Notes under the pieces: model-generated
The model's database searches: none
What the model saw: only the letters and a program-made list of their open reading frames with translations
What the model was told of the DNA's origin: nothing
Shown here: positions 1 to 14,520 of the stretch, one piece after another
Position numbering within the stretch: position 1 is the first letter of the stretch
How the letters are laid out: every line of letters starts with the position of its first letter
NCBI GenBank assembly: GCA_012295275.1
Contig: CM022679.1
Span: forward strand, 5,447,657-5,511,656
Direction of reading: 5' to 3'
DNA from: Chrysomallon squamiferum
Lineage: Eukaryota > Mollusca > Gastropoda > Neomphalida > Peltospiridae
Length of the DNA stretch: 64,000 nt
Position numbers and translations under genes: made by a program

Positions 1-1913
1 CTGTCTCGAGGGAATCTTAGTCAAAGAAGGGGTAGCACGCACCAATTAATTTCTACGAAAACACTGCCCATTATAGTGGACTATGTTTACAACACTTTCA
101 CAGTCTGGCCTAAGGTTTAAATTATATTATGCTAGGCAGTCTCCGCATGTTTTGTTGTCAATTCCTAAGTGAGCAGTGGCTTGGTGATTAAGATGAAGGC
201 TTCAGATCTAACTGGTCAATCCTTTATGAAGAGCTGTTTCTGTAGCTGGTATACTGGGGATTGTTTGGTTGAGGTATATTCTATGAGGGTCGATGGGTGG
301 GTGCGTGTTGAAGATCTCTTGCTGTTGATAAAAAGTATTCTAGTGCGAAGGAATTTCATTCTTCGGTATTATACAAATATCTTATGTTGAAAACCTAATA
401 ACCCATGTTATTTAAATGCATTGAAATACGTGTAAATATATATTCTTTAGTCACTTATCATTATTTATGCATCATGATTGGCATTTAAATAGTTCATTCT
501 TAAATCTTAACACACTAAACAATATTTGATGTAAAAGTCGATTCATCCAAAACTCTCTAATTTATAAATGCTGACAAAGAGACACACAGACACATTACAT
601 ACATACAGAGAGAGAGAGAGAGGTTAAATGACAGAGTAACTGAGAGTGGAGCAAAGGAAAACAGAGAAAAAGAGAAAGTGACAGAAGTAATCGATCACGT
701 TTAGTTATAAAACCATTTTTTTTATTAATTTTCGTTAAAAAAGAAAAAAAAAAAGGTTTTCATCACTGGATTTTTCTAAAGATATGCTAATGAGCGAAAT
801 CTGTCAAAGAAAAATAAAGGAAGAACAATTTGCCTGCGCAGAGAACGCACGCCCCAGGTCTAACAATTTGTAACAACCTTGGCTTTGCAACATCCATGCT
901 TGTAAATTTCTTAATAAACATATGTTTTTTAAATGGATTTGTGCCTAAGGTGCTACAGAACCTAATCACGTTTTGGGGGATCGTCCACTTATTTCTGCTA
1001 TTCATTATTTGACAGAGACATTGCCTTTCATCATCTTCTTCGTCTTGTTCGTCTTGCTTATGTTTTTGTTTTTCATTTTTCTGGTGTTTTTAGTTTTTAC
1101 GTAGAATTTGATAGTTGTTTTAAATCAGAGATGAGTAGCAGGATTTTCAATATTTTTATTTTTACTATTCATTATTAATGACTATGAATATTTCACATGA
1201 TTAAACATGATTGTGTGTATAATCTTGGATATTACCAAATTAACAGGACCATATGAAACGTCTAGAGAATAGTATTTTGAAAGTGCTCCTCAAGAATGTC
1301 CTTCGAAATTTTCATAAATATTCATGTTTATGGGTGATTATCCAATAGCTATTAATATTACGATCTCTGGGGAAATCAGAATGACAAGTTTTCCTTTTTC
1401 AATTTCATCTTTCGAAAATCTCTCATTTTTATCCGATGAAAGGACGAAAGAATGAAGAGAAAAGAAGGAATGAAAGACGAGCAACGAAAGGAGAAAAATA
1501 AATAAGGAAAGAAAAGAAATGAAGGAAAGAAGAAAAAAATATGAATATATTAAACTGCTTCAACAACCTAAATATAAAATAAAATATATAATTATATGAG
1601 TATTAATTAATGTAATTCTGCTATTTATCTCTAAAACGATTTTTTTATAAAATACACTGCAGTTATGGAGTGACAGTACTAAACCAGACAGGTAATACAT
1701 ATTTAATTTCATTTTAAAAAACCTCCCGGCACTTATGTAAATTCACAATTTATTTTAAATTTGAAAAGATCCTCGTAGCCTAAGACATTTCATTCCTGAA
1801 AGCCATTCCTGAAATATTCATTGGGGGCGTTAAGTTGACATTTTGTTGGGGTTTTGTTTTCTGATTTATTTTTTTAAATTGATCTCTAAGTCAACACGGT
1901 AGATCAATAAATT

Positions 1914-1917
<4 letters not shown>

Positions 1918-1968
<51 letters not shown>

Positions 1969-1984
1969 GTCTCTCTCTGTCTCT
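1918..1984. repeat. (CT)n microsatellite
   Basis: Dinucleotide CT run ending in CTGTCTCT variants. Confidence 0.95.
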
Positions 1985-2907
1985 CATTTTCTCTATTTCT
2001 CTTTTTCAATCTCTACATATGTAATCTGTCTAGCTTTCTGTCTTTATGCCTGTCTGTCTGTCTGTTTGCTGTGTGTGCATATGAATATATATAACGTTTA
2101 TCTGCCTCCAGCATAAATGTTGTACTGAACATATTATCAGATAAAGAAACACAAAATCAATTTCTGATGCGTGTATATACATACAAACTGACAAAGAGAC
2201 CGACACTTCGACACATGTAAGAATAGATAAACGCTGGATGAAAAACTAATTCAAAATTAATTATATAAAAATAAATTAAATAGCCATTTTAATAGATTAA
2301 ATATAAATAATATTAATAGTTTAATATTGTTCGTTTCTAAAATTAAGTCAGAAATCTGAAATCCTTAAATGTCATAACTCAGACTTCGAGTTTAATACGA
2401 CACACAACGTGAGCAAGAGCATTTCAGAAGAAACGTCCCATTTTTAATCCAGCTCTTGTATTTATAGACATGACCAATTATTGTCACCATTTTTCGTCCA
2501 GAACCTATTTTCGGACGGCTCAGAGTAAATCAAATAAATGAGCACTTGAAATAATATTCGACAATCTATTTAATTTTGTGTGTAAAAGCATTCGATGGCG
2601 AAACCTTTTCCTGCACACGATTTATTTTCAAAGCAGCTCCACACTTTGTCGCGACAGTTAAAATATAGGAAATCGTTGTTTAGTTCAAACCTGCCCGAGG
2701 TAGGATGCGATTCAGATCGATTCTCACTCGGCATTTTTGTTCATTTGTACGTGAGTGGATTATTATGTGCGTTTCTTGTTTGATATGCATGCATGAAGTG
2801 ATGTATGCATCTATCCATGAATGGATGGATGGTGTATAAAAAAGTATACTGATCAATATAAATAAATTCAGTTGAAATACAGACGCAGACACAGACAGAT
2901 AGACAGA

Positions 2908-2929
2908 GAGGGAGGGAGGGAGGGAGAGG

Positions 2930-3011
<82 letters not shown>

Positions 3012-3180
3012 GACTTATAGATAGATAGAAAGAGATACAGAATAATAGATAGACAGATAGATAGAGACAGCGAGAGAGACAGACAAACAGAGACAGATAT
3101 AAATATGGAAAGATAAAGACATAAACAGACTGATAGACTGACATAGATACTTACAGGCAGATAGACAGATTGACAGAAGA
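2908..3180. repeat. (GA)n tract with GATA/GACA-rich tail
   Basis: Pure GA from about 2933 to 3007, flanked by GGGA repeats on the left and GATAGACA-like repeats on the right. The long Ser/Leu open frame on the minus strand here is only this repeat. Confidence 0.95.
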
Positions 3181-4312
3181 ATAGACACAGCAGAGAAGCT
3201 GGACGAAGGTCAAATGCATGAATGATGAATAGAGAGATAATGATAGTGTCACTGACACAGATGAATACGTTTACTTTACTGTCTGATGGTTAATGTAAGA
3301 AAGTACATTCCTAAGAATCCGATTATTTTTAAATTATTTTTTTAAATTATTTTTATTCTTTTTTTATTATTTTTATTTATTTTTTTATTTTTTTATTTTT
3401 TTTTTTTTTTTTTTTATATGTTTATAACTTTACCTTGTTTACTTTTCCGAATTAGCAATTAAGTAAATCACTGGCATGTTGACATAACAGCCGTATTTAT
3501 TCACGTACGACAGCGGATCACAGATTCTGCAGATCAGGTGGACTGTGAAGCATCCCAGACGCTGTGCAATCTCCACTAACAAGGCTAATTTCCTCGGATT
3601 TATTTAACACAAGGATCCATCACACAAACACACAAAAAAAAAAAAAAAAAACGCAATCATGAATTAAATTGCTTCGGATATCCACACCAAGTCATTAGCA
3701 CTAGGGGCTTCGACTAATCAGTTAGTGTATGGCACTAGCACTTCGTAATTCACTTCATAATGAGTTTCGTTTTGCCACACACTTTTGACTGATGGCTGCT
3801 TAATCTGAAGTTACAAGTGGTTATCTCTGTATCGTGTACTAAACGACAACAAAAACAACAACTCGGCATGCGAGACTCAACAGCGGAAATTACTTCAGCG
3901 ACTCGCCATTAGTGGCGTGCGTTAGTCTGTGGGTTCTAGCCACCTTGCTAGATACATGTGTCTTAGTCTGTTACCACTATAACAGTTCCTGTGTTTGGAT
4001 GTGTTCATTGTGTCAGTGTTAGGTGGTGGTAATTGTGGTGGTGATAGTGATGGTGACAGTAACATTGAAGATGATAATGATGGTCTTAGTGGTAAAGGTG
4101 ACAGTAACTGTGAAGGTCTTAATGAAGATAATAGTCGTGGTGATAGTAAAGGTGATGGCAAAAATGTTGATTTCCTTATGTTAACAATTCATTATCTTTC
4201 ATATACAATAATTCAGTTTGTATCAACTTAAATTTTACTTTGTAATTCGAAATTAAATATATTCATATATATCGAGTTATATATGTATAAATATTGTATG
4301 CATGTATGCATG

Positions 4313-4313
<1 letters not shown>

Positions 4314-4369
<56 letters not shown>
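4314..4369. repeat. (TA)n microsatellite
   Basis: Uninterrupted TA run. Confidence 0.95.
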
Positions 4370-4372
<3 letters not shown>

Positions 4373-5015
4373 GTGTCTGAGTATGCATGTATGTACGGAG
4401 GTATTACATATCTATATTTATGTGTGTATGTATGCATGTATATACCTATATATGTTTATCACAAAATCAAAACATTTTTTAAAATAAAATAAAAGTGTTT
4501 TATTGCTACTAATTATTGTATTCCAGCTCCAACAGTCAGTTACATTCCCGTTGCACATTGAAAACTGGCAACAAATAAAATGTGTAACGTAACCAAATTA
4601 TACATAACTCAAAGAAAATAAATATGTCTGCGGCCTTTTGTGTTAATAGGAAAATGAAATTTCACTCAGATTTATCAGTTGTAACTGTGGCAGTTCGGGA
4701 ATTAAAGAAGACATGAATTATGTGAAAATTTCATCTAAGACAAAGAGACAAATTAATCCTCTCAAAAACCATCCCTATTAATGTCTGAGTATGCACACTG
4801 ACAGCAGCGCATACACATTTTGGGCGGTCCTGAATCTTTAATTTTGTGAGGGTCCTTCGTAAGTAGCAATGAGGTCTGGGTAGTCATGGTTATTGTCTTC
4901 TATGGCTTGTTCGGTAATAGATTTTAAGTCATATGGATTAAAACACCTTCTGGGGCCAGTTTGAGTTTAGGGACCCTGAAGATTAAGCTTCATTTGTTTC
5001 ATAATAAATCCACGT

Positions 5016-5345
5016 CCACACACACACACACACACTCATACACACACAAAAACACACACACACACACACACACAACACACACACACACACACACACACAA
5101 AACACAAATACACAGAAACACACACGCAAACACAAACACACACACACAAACAGACACACACACAACACACAAACATACACACACACACACAAACACACAC
5201 AGACACACACGCAACACACAAACATACACACACACAAACACATACACACACACAAACACACACACAAACACACAAACATAAACACACACACAAACACACA
5301 CACACACAAACACACACACTCATACACACAAACACACACAAAGAC
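5016..5345. repeat. (CA)n array with A-run variants
   Basis: About 330 bases of ACACAC with periodic AAAC interruptions. It explains four overlapping Cys/Val open frames. Confidence 0.95.
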
Positions 5346-5747
5346 AAATATTATGGTGAAAATTAAATAGGCAGATTAATAATAAACACAGACAGGTGAA
5401 AAGATCAGAACAATATAGTTAGCAGATGAGAACTAATCATAAAAAAGAAGAAAGACAGTCAATCAGACAAACGGGTGGGCAGAAAAATATCAATGCAGAG
5501 AGCCATAAGCATGTACATAGGTTGCAGTCACAAGAAAAGCGGTAGGCAGAGTGATCAAATCATATTCAACAAAAGGATGAGAAGACGAACAGATAATCAG
5601 ACGTAGAAATAAGCATCGAAAAAGGCAGACACAGAACTGTGGACTGAGAGAGACACAGAGAAATGTGCACTGAGGCAGGTAAACACACAAATAGATATTC
5701 AGGCAGTCAGACAGAAATAGGATCTCCGACAGGCAAACACAGATCTA

Positions 5748-5850
5748 GGCACTGAGAGAGGCAGACACAGAAATAGGCATTGAGAGAGGCAGACACAGAA
5801 ATAGGCATTGAGAGAGGCAGACACAGAAATAGGCATTGAGAGAGACAGAC
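5748..5850. repeat. 28-bp minisatellite, about four copies
   Basis: GGCATTGAGAGAGGCAGACA followed by CAGAAATA repeats at 5748, 5776, 5804 and 5832. Degenerate relatives continue left to about 5620. Confidence 0.85.
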
Positions 5851-6733
5851 AGAAACTCATAACAGTTTTATATGTAATTTTCTAATTCTAAAATCTAGGT
5901 TACAGTGAAACAAACTTAAGTCGTGGCTGTCATTCGTCTACATTCGAAAACTCTGTTAATTATCCTTCCACAACGAACGGCAAACATTAAAGACAGACCC
6001 ATCAGATTATCTGTCAGAACGAAACGACGTAGTACATCACTGTAATAACGTTAAATAAGAATCTACCTATTCATCATAATCGACAGCTTCCCAGTATTAC
6101 TTCCTAAAAAAATAATTCCAGATTCTCTGATCGATCGTTCCGTTTCTTCTGTATCGCCGGTTAGTCTGGATAAACAAATCCAGAACGTTGTCCTCATTTT
6201 CTTTCAATTATTATTATTATTTTTGTTAATTTATTTTTGAATATGTTTGTTTTTTTTGTTTTTTTTTAGTATAAAAATGCATTAACGGTATCGAAAAAAT
6301 AATGAAATTGTTATCTTAAGTTCCAAAAAAAAAAAAAAAATCAACAACTGTTGCATGCAACCGGAAATGTGGCTCTTTTGGGAGGAGGTAGAAATGTTGA
6401 TCTTTCGCGAAGCGGGGGAAATGTATTCGATAGGACGGAGTTTTATTAACAAAGCTAATTATGTTTCTCGCTCCATATCGATAATGAAATAAAGAAAAAT
6501 CCATTGCAAGAAACCGGAAAAACAGAACATTGTGGAAATGGAGAAAATATCTTATCACTTTTTGTTAGAAATAACAAACAAAAAATTAGTGAAAATTTCA
6601 CACCGTTTTTGTAACGTAACAAAGACAAAATTTTGTCTGAAATCGGAAATGTAAATCTTGCAGATGGGGAAAGAAATGAGTTTATCAAAGAGAAAAATAG
6701 GAATAAATATAAATAAAAACACATAAACACACA

Positions 6734-6770
<37 letters not shown>

Positions 6771-6771
<1 letters not shown>

Positions 6772-7465
6772 AGTGATACCTTGACTTACAAGTTTAATTC
6801 GTTCCGTTGCCGAGCTCGTAACTCAATTTGCTCGTATACCAAATCAATTTTGCCAACTGAAATTAACTCAAATAGTTTTAATCCGTTTCCATCATCCAAA
6901 AAACGTGTTTATAAATAAGAAAAATGTTTTTATAAATGACAAATATTGTATAAAAACAAAATAAAAGAGAATGTAAAGAAATATATTGGTAATGTAAAGT
7001 GTAATTATCTTGGAGATCAGACAAATTATTTTAACAACTTTGGCTGGAGATTTATAGCCTTTATCGACTATTGCTTCAGTATGGTTCATATCGTAGAAGT
7101 ACTACGTTTCTACTGTCTGGCCAAGTCGGCTACAAGTACACGTTGCTTATGTTTTTTCTATGATGTCATACTTTATTTCAATAGACATCATCCGCTTATT
7201 GTTCTCAACACTGTCCTTTGCACTCACTTCTTTATATCCATGATCAGAAAAAAGAAATTTTGCAAAATACTGCACAAAACGCGAGCACAACACAACAGAG
7301 ATGCTTCCACGGCGATAAACCCGTGAAGTAAATGAGTAAGACGCGGGATGCTGGGCGGATGTTGTGTTGTTCGTTGCGCCAACTAGTGGCGGCGTATCAG
7401 AAGCTCGCTCGTAACTCGGCCAGCCGAATGCTCTCGTAAGTCGGAAAACTCGCCTATTTTAGACC
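6771..7465 (-). mobile_element. Tigger/pogo-like non-autonomous DNA transposon, copy 1 (right end truncated)
   Basis: The left end is CAGTGATACCTTGACTTACA, next to TACA. The interior (6900-7040) matches copy 2 almost base for base. A decayed transposase start lies on the minus strand near 7240. The right terminal repeat is lost; similarity fades near 7465. Confidence 0.8.
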
Positions 7466-8617
7466 AATGCACAAGGATAGTCGACAATAAGACTGAAAGC
7501 TCGTTAAAAAACCAAAGTGTAGTATTTTTCAGACTAGTTACTGATTACACTGTCTGCTTTGAAACAACAAAATAACTGAACCAGGAACTACTGATAAAAC
7601 TGTAATTTTGAAAACAGAAAACTGAAACAACTGGCAATTATATCAGCTATGTTATCAATTTTTTGACAGAAATTTAACTACACTTCTGTTGACGTGATGT
7701 GTTTGCTGTAAAAAGTATTTAGGGATATATACATATCAAGGAAATAATCTGACAGCAGAAGCATCTTGATAACAGTCTTTCTACATAATAGCAGTGTGTT
7801 GTATAAATATCATACATCTTGATAACAATTGTCAAACAAACTGTAGAATGTGTAATATCTGTGTATTGAGTATATGCGGTACGTCTTGCTAATATGAGAG
7901 CACATTCATACAGTTATATAGATTCTGTATTTTTGTATCAATATTCAGTGTAAGAGATAGTGTGTGATTCCAAGTACATGAGCCCAGTTCCCGCATTTTT
8001 ACTGAAATTCCGCCATAACTATAGTTTTGTATATAATACCTTAATGTAACATGCTGAAGCGTTCAGCTGCAAAGAATCCTTATGATGAATTATGATGACA
8101 TCCGCACTTTGTTTCCAAATCAGTTTTGCGTTTAGTCAATGATTTTAAAACAAGTATAACAGTTCAAGAATTACTCTTAGTATTAGTGTCTTGTTTCATT
8201 ACTGATTCGATATTTTCAAAAATTGCTCTCATTTCAAACTGACAGACCGCATGATAACTTCTGTCACTAATTTCAACATACGGTGGCCTTTCTACTCTCT
8301 GTCGCGTATTAGTTTTCACACAACAACACAGCCTGAAGGTAGAGATATTATTTTTTTATTAGTATTATTTTCTCTAGTTTTATATCAGGGTGTGATTTGT
8401 GGCTGCATCTGTCATACGGGATCCTCGAAATAACAAATCTCTCAGGTTACTGTCCTCTTTATCAAACACTTCGCAGTTTGAAACACTCGTGATGCAAGTC
8501 ACGCAGTTTGAACAAAAACAGCATTAAATAAGATCGAAAAATTTGCACGTATTAATGGACATGATAATATGTGCTTCAGTAATGGTTCCCTTGACATTTT
8601 CTTATAGTTTTACATAT

Positions 8618-8618
8618 T

Positions 8619-8714
<96 letters not shown>
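8618..8714. repeat. (GA)n microsatellite
   Basis: Nearly 100 bases of pure GA. Confidence 0.95.
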
Positions 8715-8717
<3 letters not shown>

Positions 8718-9154
8718 AACCTGCCAGTAATTTTGAATGAGTGACACAGAAACCTATTTCTATCAAAAGAAAAAACAACAAGATATTCAATAATATTTGT
8801 ACAAAAATCTCAAGCTGTTAATCCTCAGCTAAAATAATTTGCCCGAGTTCTTTAAACAAGACATTTATTTCTGACTCTGATCTCACTGGCGCTGTGTTTC
8901 TCTCAGTTGTAAAACTGACACGAGTAACTGCATGAAACATTCCAAATCTAAATTTTCCAATTTCCTATTAAAAACCGTTTATTAAATTCTGCAAGTTGGT
9001 TTCATTCTCAGCCGAACGATTTTCTCATTTCTCCATTGTATTAGGTAAAATAATATTTTAACATTTGCATTATAATGATCACTGATTTTATGGAGATAAA
9101 AAATAATAATAAGATAAAAGAAAAAAGGGATACTGTGTTAAATACATCAGCAGG

Positions 9155-9172
9155 AACAGTAATAATAATAAT

Positions 9173-9206
<34 letters not shown>

Positions 9207-9375
9207 CTTGTGGTAGTGATGGCGGTAGTATTAGTAGTAGGAGGAGGAGGAGTAATACAAGTTGTAGTAGCAGTAGAAGTAGTAGTAATAGTAATAGTAG
9301 CAGTAGCAATAGTAGTACTAGTACTAGTAATAGTAATAGTAGTAGTAGTAACAGTAGTAGTAGAAGAAGTAACAC
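9155..9375. repeat. TAA/TAG trinucleotide repeat field
   Basis: Mixed AAT, AGT and AGG triplets. A related field of AGT/GGT triplets lies at 10400-10660. Confidence 0.9.
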
Positions 9376-12300
9376 TAGAAATAACTGTAACTATAGTAGT
9401 GGTGATGAACAAGATGATGATAAGAACAACATGATGATAAGAACAACAAAAGAAGAAGAAGGTATTGAATTTCACACGTAAACTAATATAAAATAAACTG
9501 TAAACGTGTAATACAATTTATATCTGACTTTGATTTAATCAAGTCACTTGAAGGTCAGACGTCTTGACAGCACTTAAATAGTTGTAACAAAAATAATTAA
9601 ATTTAACTCAATGGGAATGTTTAAGTTAATGACAGTTTATTTGTTTTGTTTTGTTTTGTTTTATTTTATTGATTCTTGTTAAGGTTGAGGTCGTCGTTGT
9701 AGCTATAATTTATCGGTACTTAAATGTTTTATTGTAATTATCATCGACGTCTTCATTTTAATATTATTACTATCGTCATCATCAACGGCTACTTCCTGGT
9801 ACTACTACTACTTCTGTTACTAAAGTTACTACAATATTTATCATTATTACTGCTGCTGCTGTTTTTACTGTTAATAATGTTCTGTACATTTATTCAAAAT
9901 GCGAAACAAACATCCAGAGCTCCCAACACAAACTGAAACCAACGAACCTAAACTACTACCACAAGGGTATAAACAATTTCGCATTTCCATGTGATTTCAG
10001 CTTAATCGTTATCAATAGCCTAACACACTTGTAGCACCATGTTGTCGCCATCAAATAGTGATTACTAAATTGCAGTGTCTCCGAATGAAGTATTGTCTTT
10101 CCAGCAAATTGCATCTGAATATATCCGCGATGTCTTACTGTTTCTGATCTGAGGTTTATAATCGCGGACACAGTTTAGACAGTAATGTCACGTCTGTGCG
10201 GAATTTCCATGTTAAGAAGGCGAGATATTCGACTAAACAACAAAGCAATCATTCCTGGGATGGACGCATGGATTTAAGCAGTCATTAACAACAGACATGG
10301 AATATAACAGTGGTGACTCGGGAAAGACGAACTGAGGTTAGGTGCGCAAGCCTAAGTTACAAGGATTGATGGTACCATTAAAATACTAGTGTGGTAGAAG
10401 TTGAAGTAACAGCATAGGTAGTAGTGGTGGTGGTGGAGGTTGTGATAATAAAAGTGCAAGTAGTAGTAGCAGCAGCAGCAGCAGTAGTAGTAATAAATGA
10501 AGTAGCAATATTAGTAGTAGCTAAATAAATAAATTAGTAACAGTAGTGGACGTACTAGATGTTGCAATATTAGTAGTAGTAGTTGTTGTTGTTGTACTAC
10601 TAGTAGTAGTAATATTAATATATGCAGTAGTAGTGGTGGTGGTTGTAGTAGTGGAGGCAGTCTATGGCTATGGGTAGAATGATTATGCTGATTGCAGTAG
10701 TATCGGAAGCAATATACTTTTATAATCTTTTCTTTTTTTTTTTTTTTTTTTTTTTTACGAATTTATATGACTCATAAAAGTGACTCCTTGGAGATCAATT
10801 ACTGTCATTTAGTGCAGAAAAAACTGGACATAATCTACACATTCAAAGAAACCAGAGACAACACTCCTACAGTTTTCCACTTAGTGTAAGTGAATATCTC
10901 CAACCACTGTCTGCTTTTAGTCACAAGAGATCGTAATGAACCCCGACGCTGCTACATCGTTCTGTTTGAAATTCACCGGAAACCGGAAATTTTATAATCC
11001 TCTGGAGCTTTACTTTTGTTACGAACATCTCCGAGAAGAGCTTCCCGAGTAATTCGGAAAACATACGAAATATCCCGAAAGTAAGATACGGAAACCGACA
11101 AAGAGGAAGAGGTAATCGTTTGACTGATGTCTTCTGTTTGGGAAAATTACCGTAAGCGTTAATTTCGGACAGATTTCAGAAATCTGTGTCAGGTTTTCGT
11201 TCTTCTGTTTGACATTCTAGATTTAGAAGTTTGATAAATTGCTGTGAATATAGCACAACTTCTTGCAGTCTCTCCTTCGTTCTCGTTATTACTCTCACAG
11301 AGCAAATCTTGTGTAAACTCAAATATCCAATCTGTTAAGTAAACTGGAAGAGGTTAATAGTCATAACCGTTAGGAATCCAATAAAAGAAAGGTTTATAAG
11401 AACCATTAACTTTTCTGTTCTAGGATTAGAATCAGAGGAGACAATGACAATGACAATGACTTTATTCTCATAAACTGTAGGTTTAGTACAGCTATATAAT
11501 AACAAAATTAAATTACACATGGGTGGAATGGAGTTTTGTCCCGTGAAATGTATATATCATTATTCAAGTTATATTTTTATTTAGTTATTCCGAAATTTTA
11601 CTTCATAAACTAAAAAGTGTATAACTCTGTGATAACTGCACTGCATTTAAAAAACTGGTACCTGGCACTGCAAATGATATACTTTGGACCTTCGTGTAGT
11701 TCTTTTCAAATAAAACGTAGACGTAATCATCTACATGTGATTTCATATTCTGCTTAAGTTACTTTAGAAAGTATACAAGAATTTCCAGACAAAATGAAAA
11801 CAAAAATTAAAATGCAAAGCCATATTTAAAGAAAATGTTGAGGTCTGCTTTGAGGCACTAGTCTTCCCTCCCTTTCACAGATCACGTGTATTCAAATATC
11901 TGCTGAACTATATATCAGTTATAATACAATATTTTGTTTCATTCAAAACTGATAGATAACATGCTAGCAAGTATCTAACTAAAATTCACACCACTTTGTT
12001 AAATCAAGCCCTAACTCGATAAAATAATGAAAAAAAAAATTAATTAACACTTTCTTTTCTGTTACAGACATACAATACTAATATTATGTAACACTGTTTT
12101 TTAGAGTTTAGTTAAGAATTGAGCGAAATGAAGGATACAAATTCATGCAGTTCTGCGACAAAGATTCATGTGAAAATAATCAACTGAACTTGATAAAAAG
12201 AGCTTGTATACGTTACAAATAATCTGTGAAATCAGGCGTAATGTTTACGATCACATGCACACATTTTGAATATTTGTCATTTCCTTCAGCTCACTATAGT

Positions 12301-12512
12301 AAATGAATGGATAATTAATGACAGCACAATATCTTTTAATGAAGAGAGGAAAGCTGTTGATGTTCTTGGTGCTCAAGTAATCGATTGGAAACCATGGTTA
12401 TTAAAATCTAACATGTTTTGCTACTGGTTTTTTTTTAAAAACAAATTTTAATTTTTTAATTTTTTTTAAACTTTAATTTTTTGTGTGTTTGTCTGTTTGA
12501 TTGCTGTTATTT

Positions 12513-12514
<2 letters not shown>

Positions 12515-12567
<53 letters not shown>

Positions 12568-13182
12568 TTAATGTTATTTATTTTAAATTTTATTTTATTT
12601 ATATGAGAGAGAAAATTCGTTGTCATACTCTTTTTGCTGCCATAATCGATTGGAAGCAATGAACATTGTCCATGCAGGTTGTACAGACATCAACGAATAT
12701 ACCAAGATCTTTGATAAACCAGTCTTAGGAGAAGTGTGTATAGATGTTACGACAAGTGCTGATTTTAGAGTAGTACTAAATAATAGCATATCACTAACAA
12801 CAACAATAACCAAAAAAATAATATTTGCTGTTTTTGTTGTTGCTGTTGTTGTTGTTTTTGTTGTTGTTGTTGTTGTTATTTTGTTATTATTATTATTATT
12901 GTTATTATTAAATAACTGATTGCACATACGGATAATAACACGCATCAAGACAATTGATAAGGTAAATTGTTTCTTTCTGCCCTCTTCAAACACTAAAAGA
13001 AAACCGTATTTAAAAGAAGTGCAATGGATAATATTAACTTACCAAAAAAAAAAAAATTTAAAAATGGAATGAGGATAAATATTAATTTTTATCATATACA
13101 AGAATTTATAATTGGCCAATAAATCTAAAGTTTCAAAGCACGATTAATAATAAATAAATAAAAATATATAATTTCCATTAAC

Positions 13183-13236
<54 letters not shown>
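12515..13236. repeat. Two (CA)n tracts with a (TTG)n tract between
   Basis: CA runs at 12515-12563 and 13187-13234. TTG/TTA triplets at 12829-12910 give spurious Val- and Asn-rich frames. Confidence 0.9.
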
Positions 13237-13859
13237 AACATACATATATGGTAATAATTTTTTTTTAAAGTGTACATAAGCTGCGCATTCATTTTGTATC
13301 ATTCACAGAATATGGTCACATAAATCTCACAGGATATTATACAAATAGCCTATAACTGACACCTCTTCAGCAGTAAATTTAAAAAAAAAATTCTCCCCAT
13401 TAATCATTTTCAGGAACGAATGTCACTGATAAATCTTCAGCTTAGAACATAAAGGAAACATCTTCCATCTACTGTACATACATCACTGGCTGTAAGATTC
13501 TGACCTTTAGTTTTTATTTTAAAATAAACGTTCAGATATCGCATGCCATTGATAAATAACTCTGTACATCTGAAGTTAAAATTATTTTTTTTAATAAATT
13601 CCCATACAAACTAGAAAAAAAAATTAAATTAATAAAATATATAAATTAAACGACATTTTTTTATTTTAAATTTAAAAATTAGATGGGTAAAAAATGATAC
13701 AGTTGGTTGTAATAATTAGCTTACATTATAATCTCTTTAATACCATTGGTACAATAATGAAAGTTTATTTTACCTCTTTAATTTATTATATTATAATATT
13801 ATTATATTGTTGTTCGTAATAAAGAAACTAAAATGATGAAAAGAAGTATTCCAGTGTTG

Positions 13860-14520
13860 AAGCTAAAATTCTTTAACAACTAAAATAACCTGCTCAGTGT
13901 AGAATCCTATCAAAAAAACTATTTGTTACAGACTGACAGATAAAACTGACCTCTTGAAAATTACATCGTATAACATAATACAAGTAATTTTCCATTCATC
14001 ATCATCCATTCAGATTAAATTAACTGAGTTAAATAAACTTTGTTTATTATTTAAGAGGATTCATCAAAACAAATGATATTTTCAACTTATCATTCCGTTA
14101 AAATAAAAAGTCGTTTATCATATGCAAGAATTAATAGCTGATCATTATAATGAGGTCTTCAAAGTATAATTCCGTATTAAAATAAACTACCATTTATCTT
14201 TTCCGTGAATATAAAAGAAACCAATGACCTTTTCAACGAAGAATTCTACATTAAACTGAAGTTCATTCATCAAGTACGAGAACACACAGCTGACCAAAAA
14301 TTCAGCTTTCCATACTAAAATAAACTTCATTTATCATATTCAGAAATTTACAGCCGACCAACAAAAATACATTTTCAGCGTAGAAATCTGTGTTTGAATA
14401 AAGTTGTGTTTGTCACAGTTATTTACAACTGACCAATATAATGACATTTTCAACGTAGTATTTTATATTAAAATGAAGTACCATTCATCACTTACAAAAT
14501 CATTTCACTTGCGAATAACA
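13860..14520. repeat. Degenerate tandem array, unit about 70-77 bp
   Basis: TTTTCAAC-like words recur at 14079, 14156, 14230, about 14300, 14372 and 14447. Each is followed by a T-rich word, AAAATAAACTTCATTTATCA-like sequence and GAATTTACAGCTGACCAA-like sequence. Weaker copies extend left to about 13860, and one may stand near 13060-13140. Confidence 0.65.

Larger units (their letters stand above)
1..6770. other. Gene-free region
   Basis: Apart from the repeats listed, no coding signal was found. The open frames here come from microsatellites or are short and of AT-rich composition. Confidence 0.6.

Noticed and set aside
2680-3144. 154-codon Leu/Ser/Tyr open frame (minus)
   Set aside because: Made entirely by (GA)n and GATA/GACA repeats.
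4961-5347. Several 100-codon Cys/Val or His/Thr open frames
   Set aside because: Translations of the (CA)n array on both strands.
5748-5850. CRISPR-like regular repeats
   Set aside because: Contiguous 28-bp tandem units without spacers; the genome is eukaryotic.
9041-9475. Open frames of 95-144 codons, poly-Ile/Thr/Leu/Val
   Set aside because: Trinucleotide repeats in three frames; no protein-like composition.
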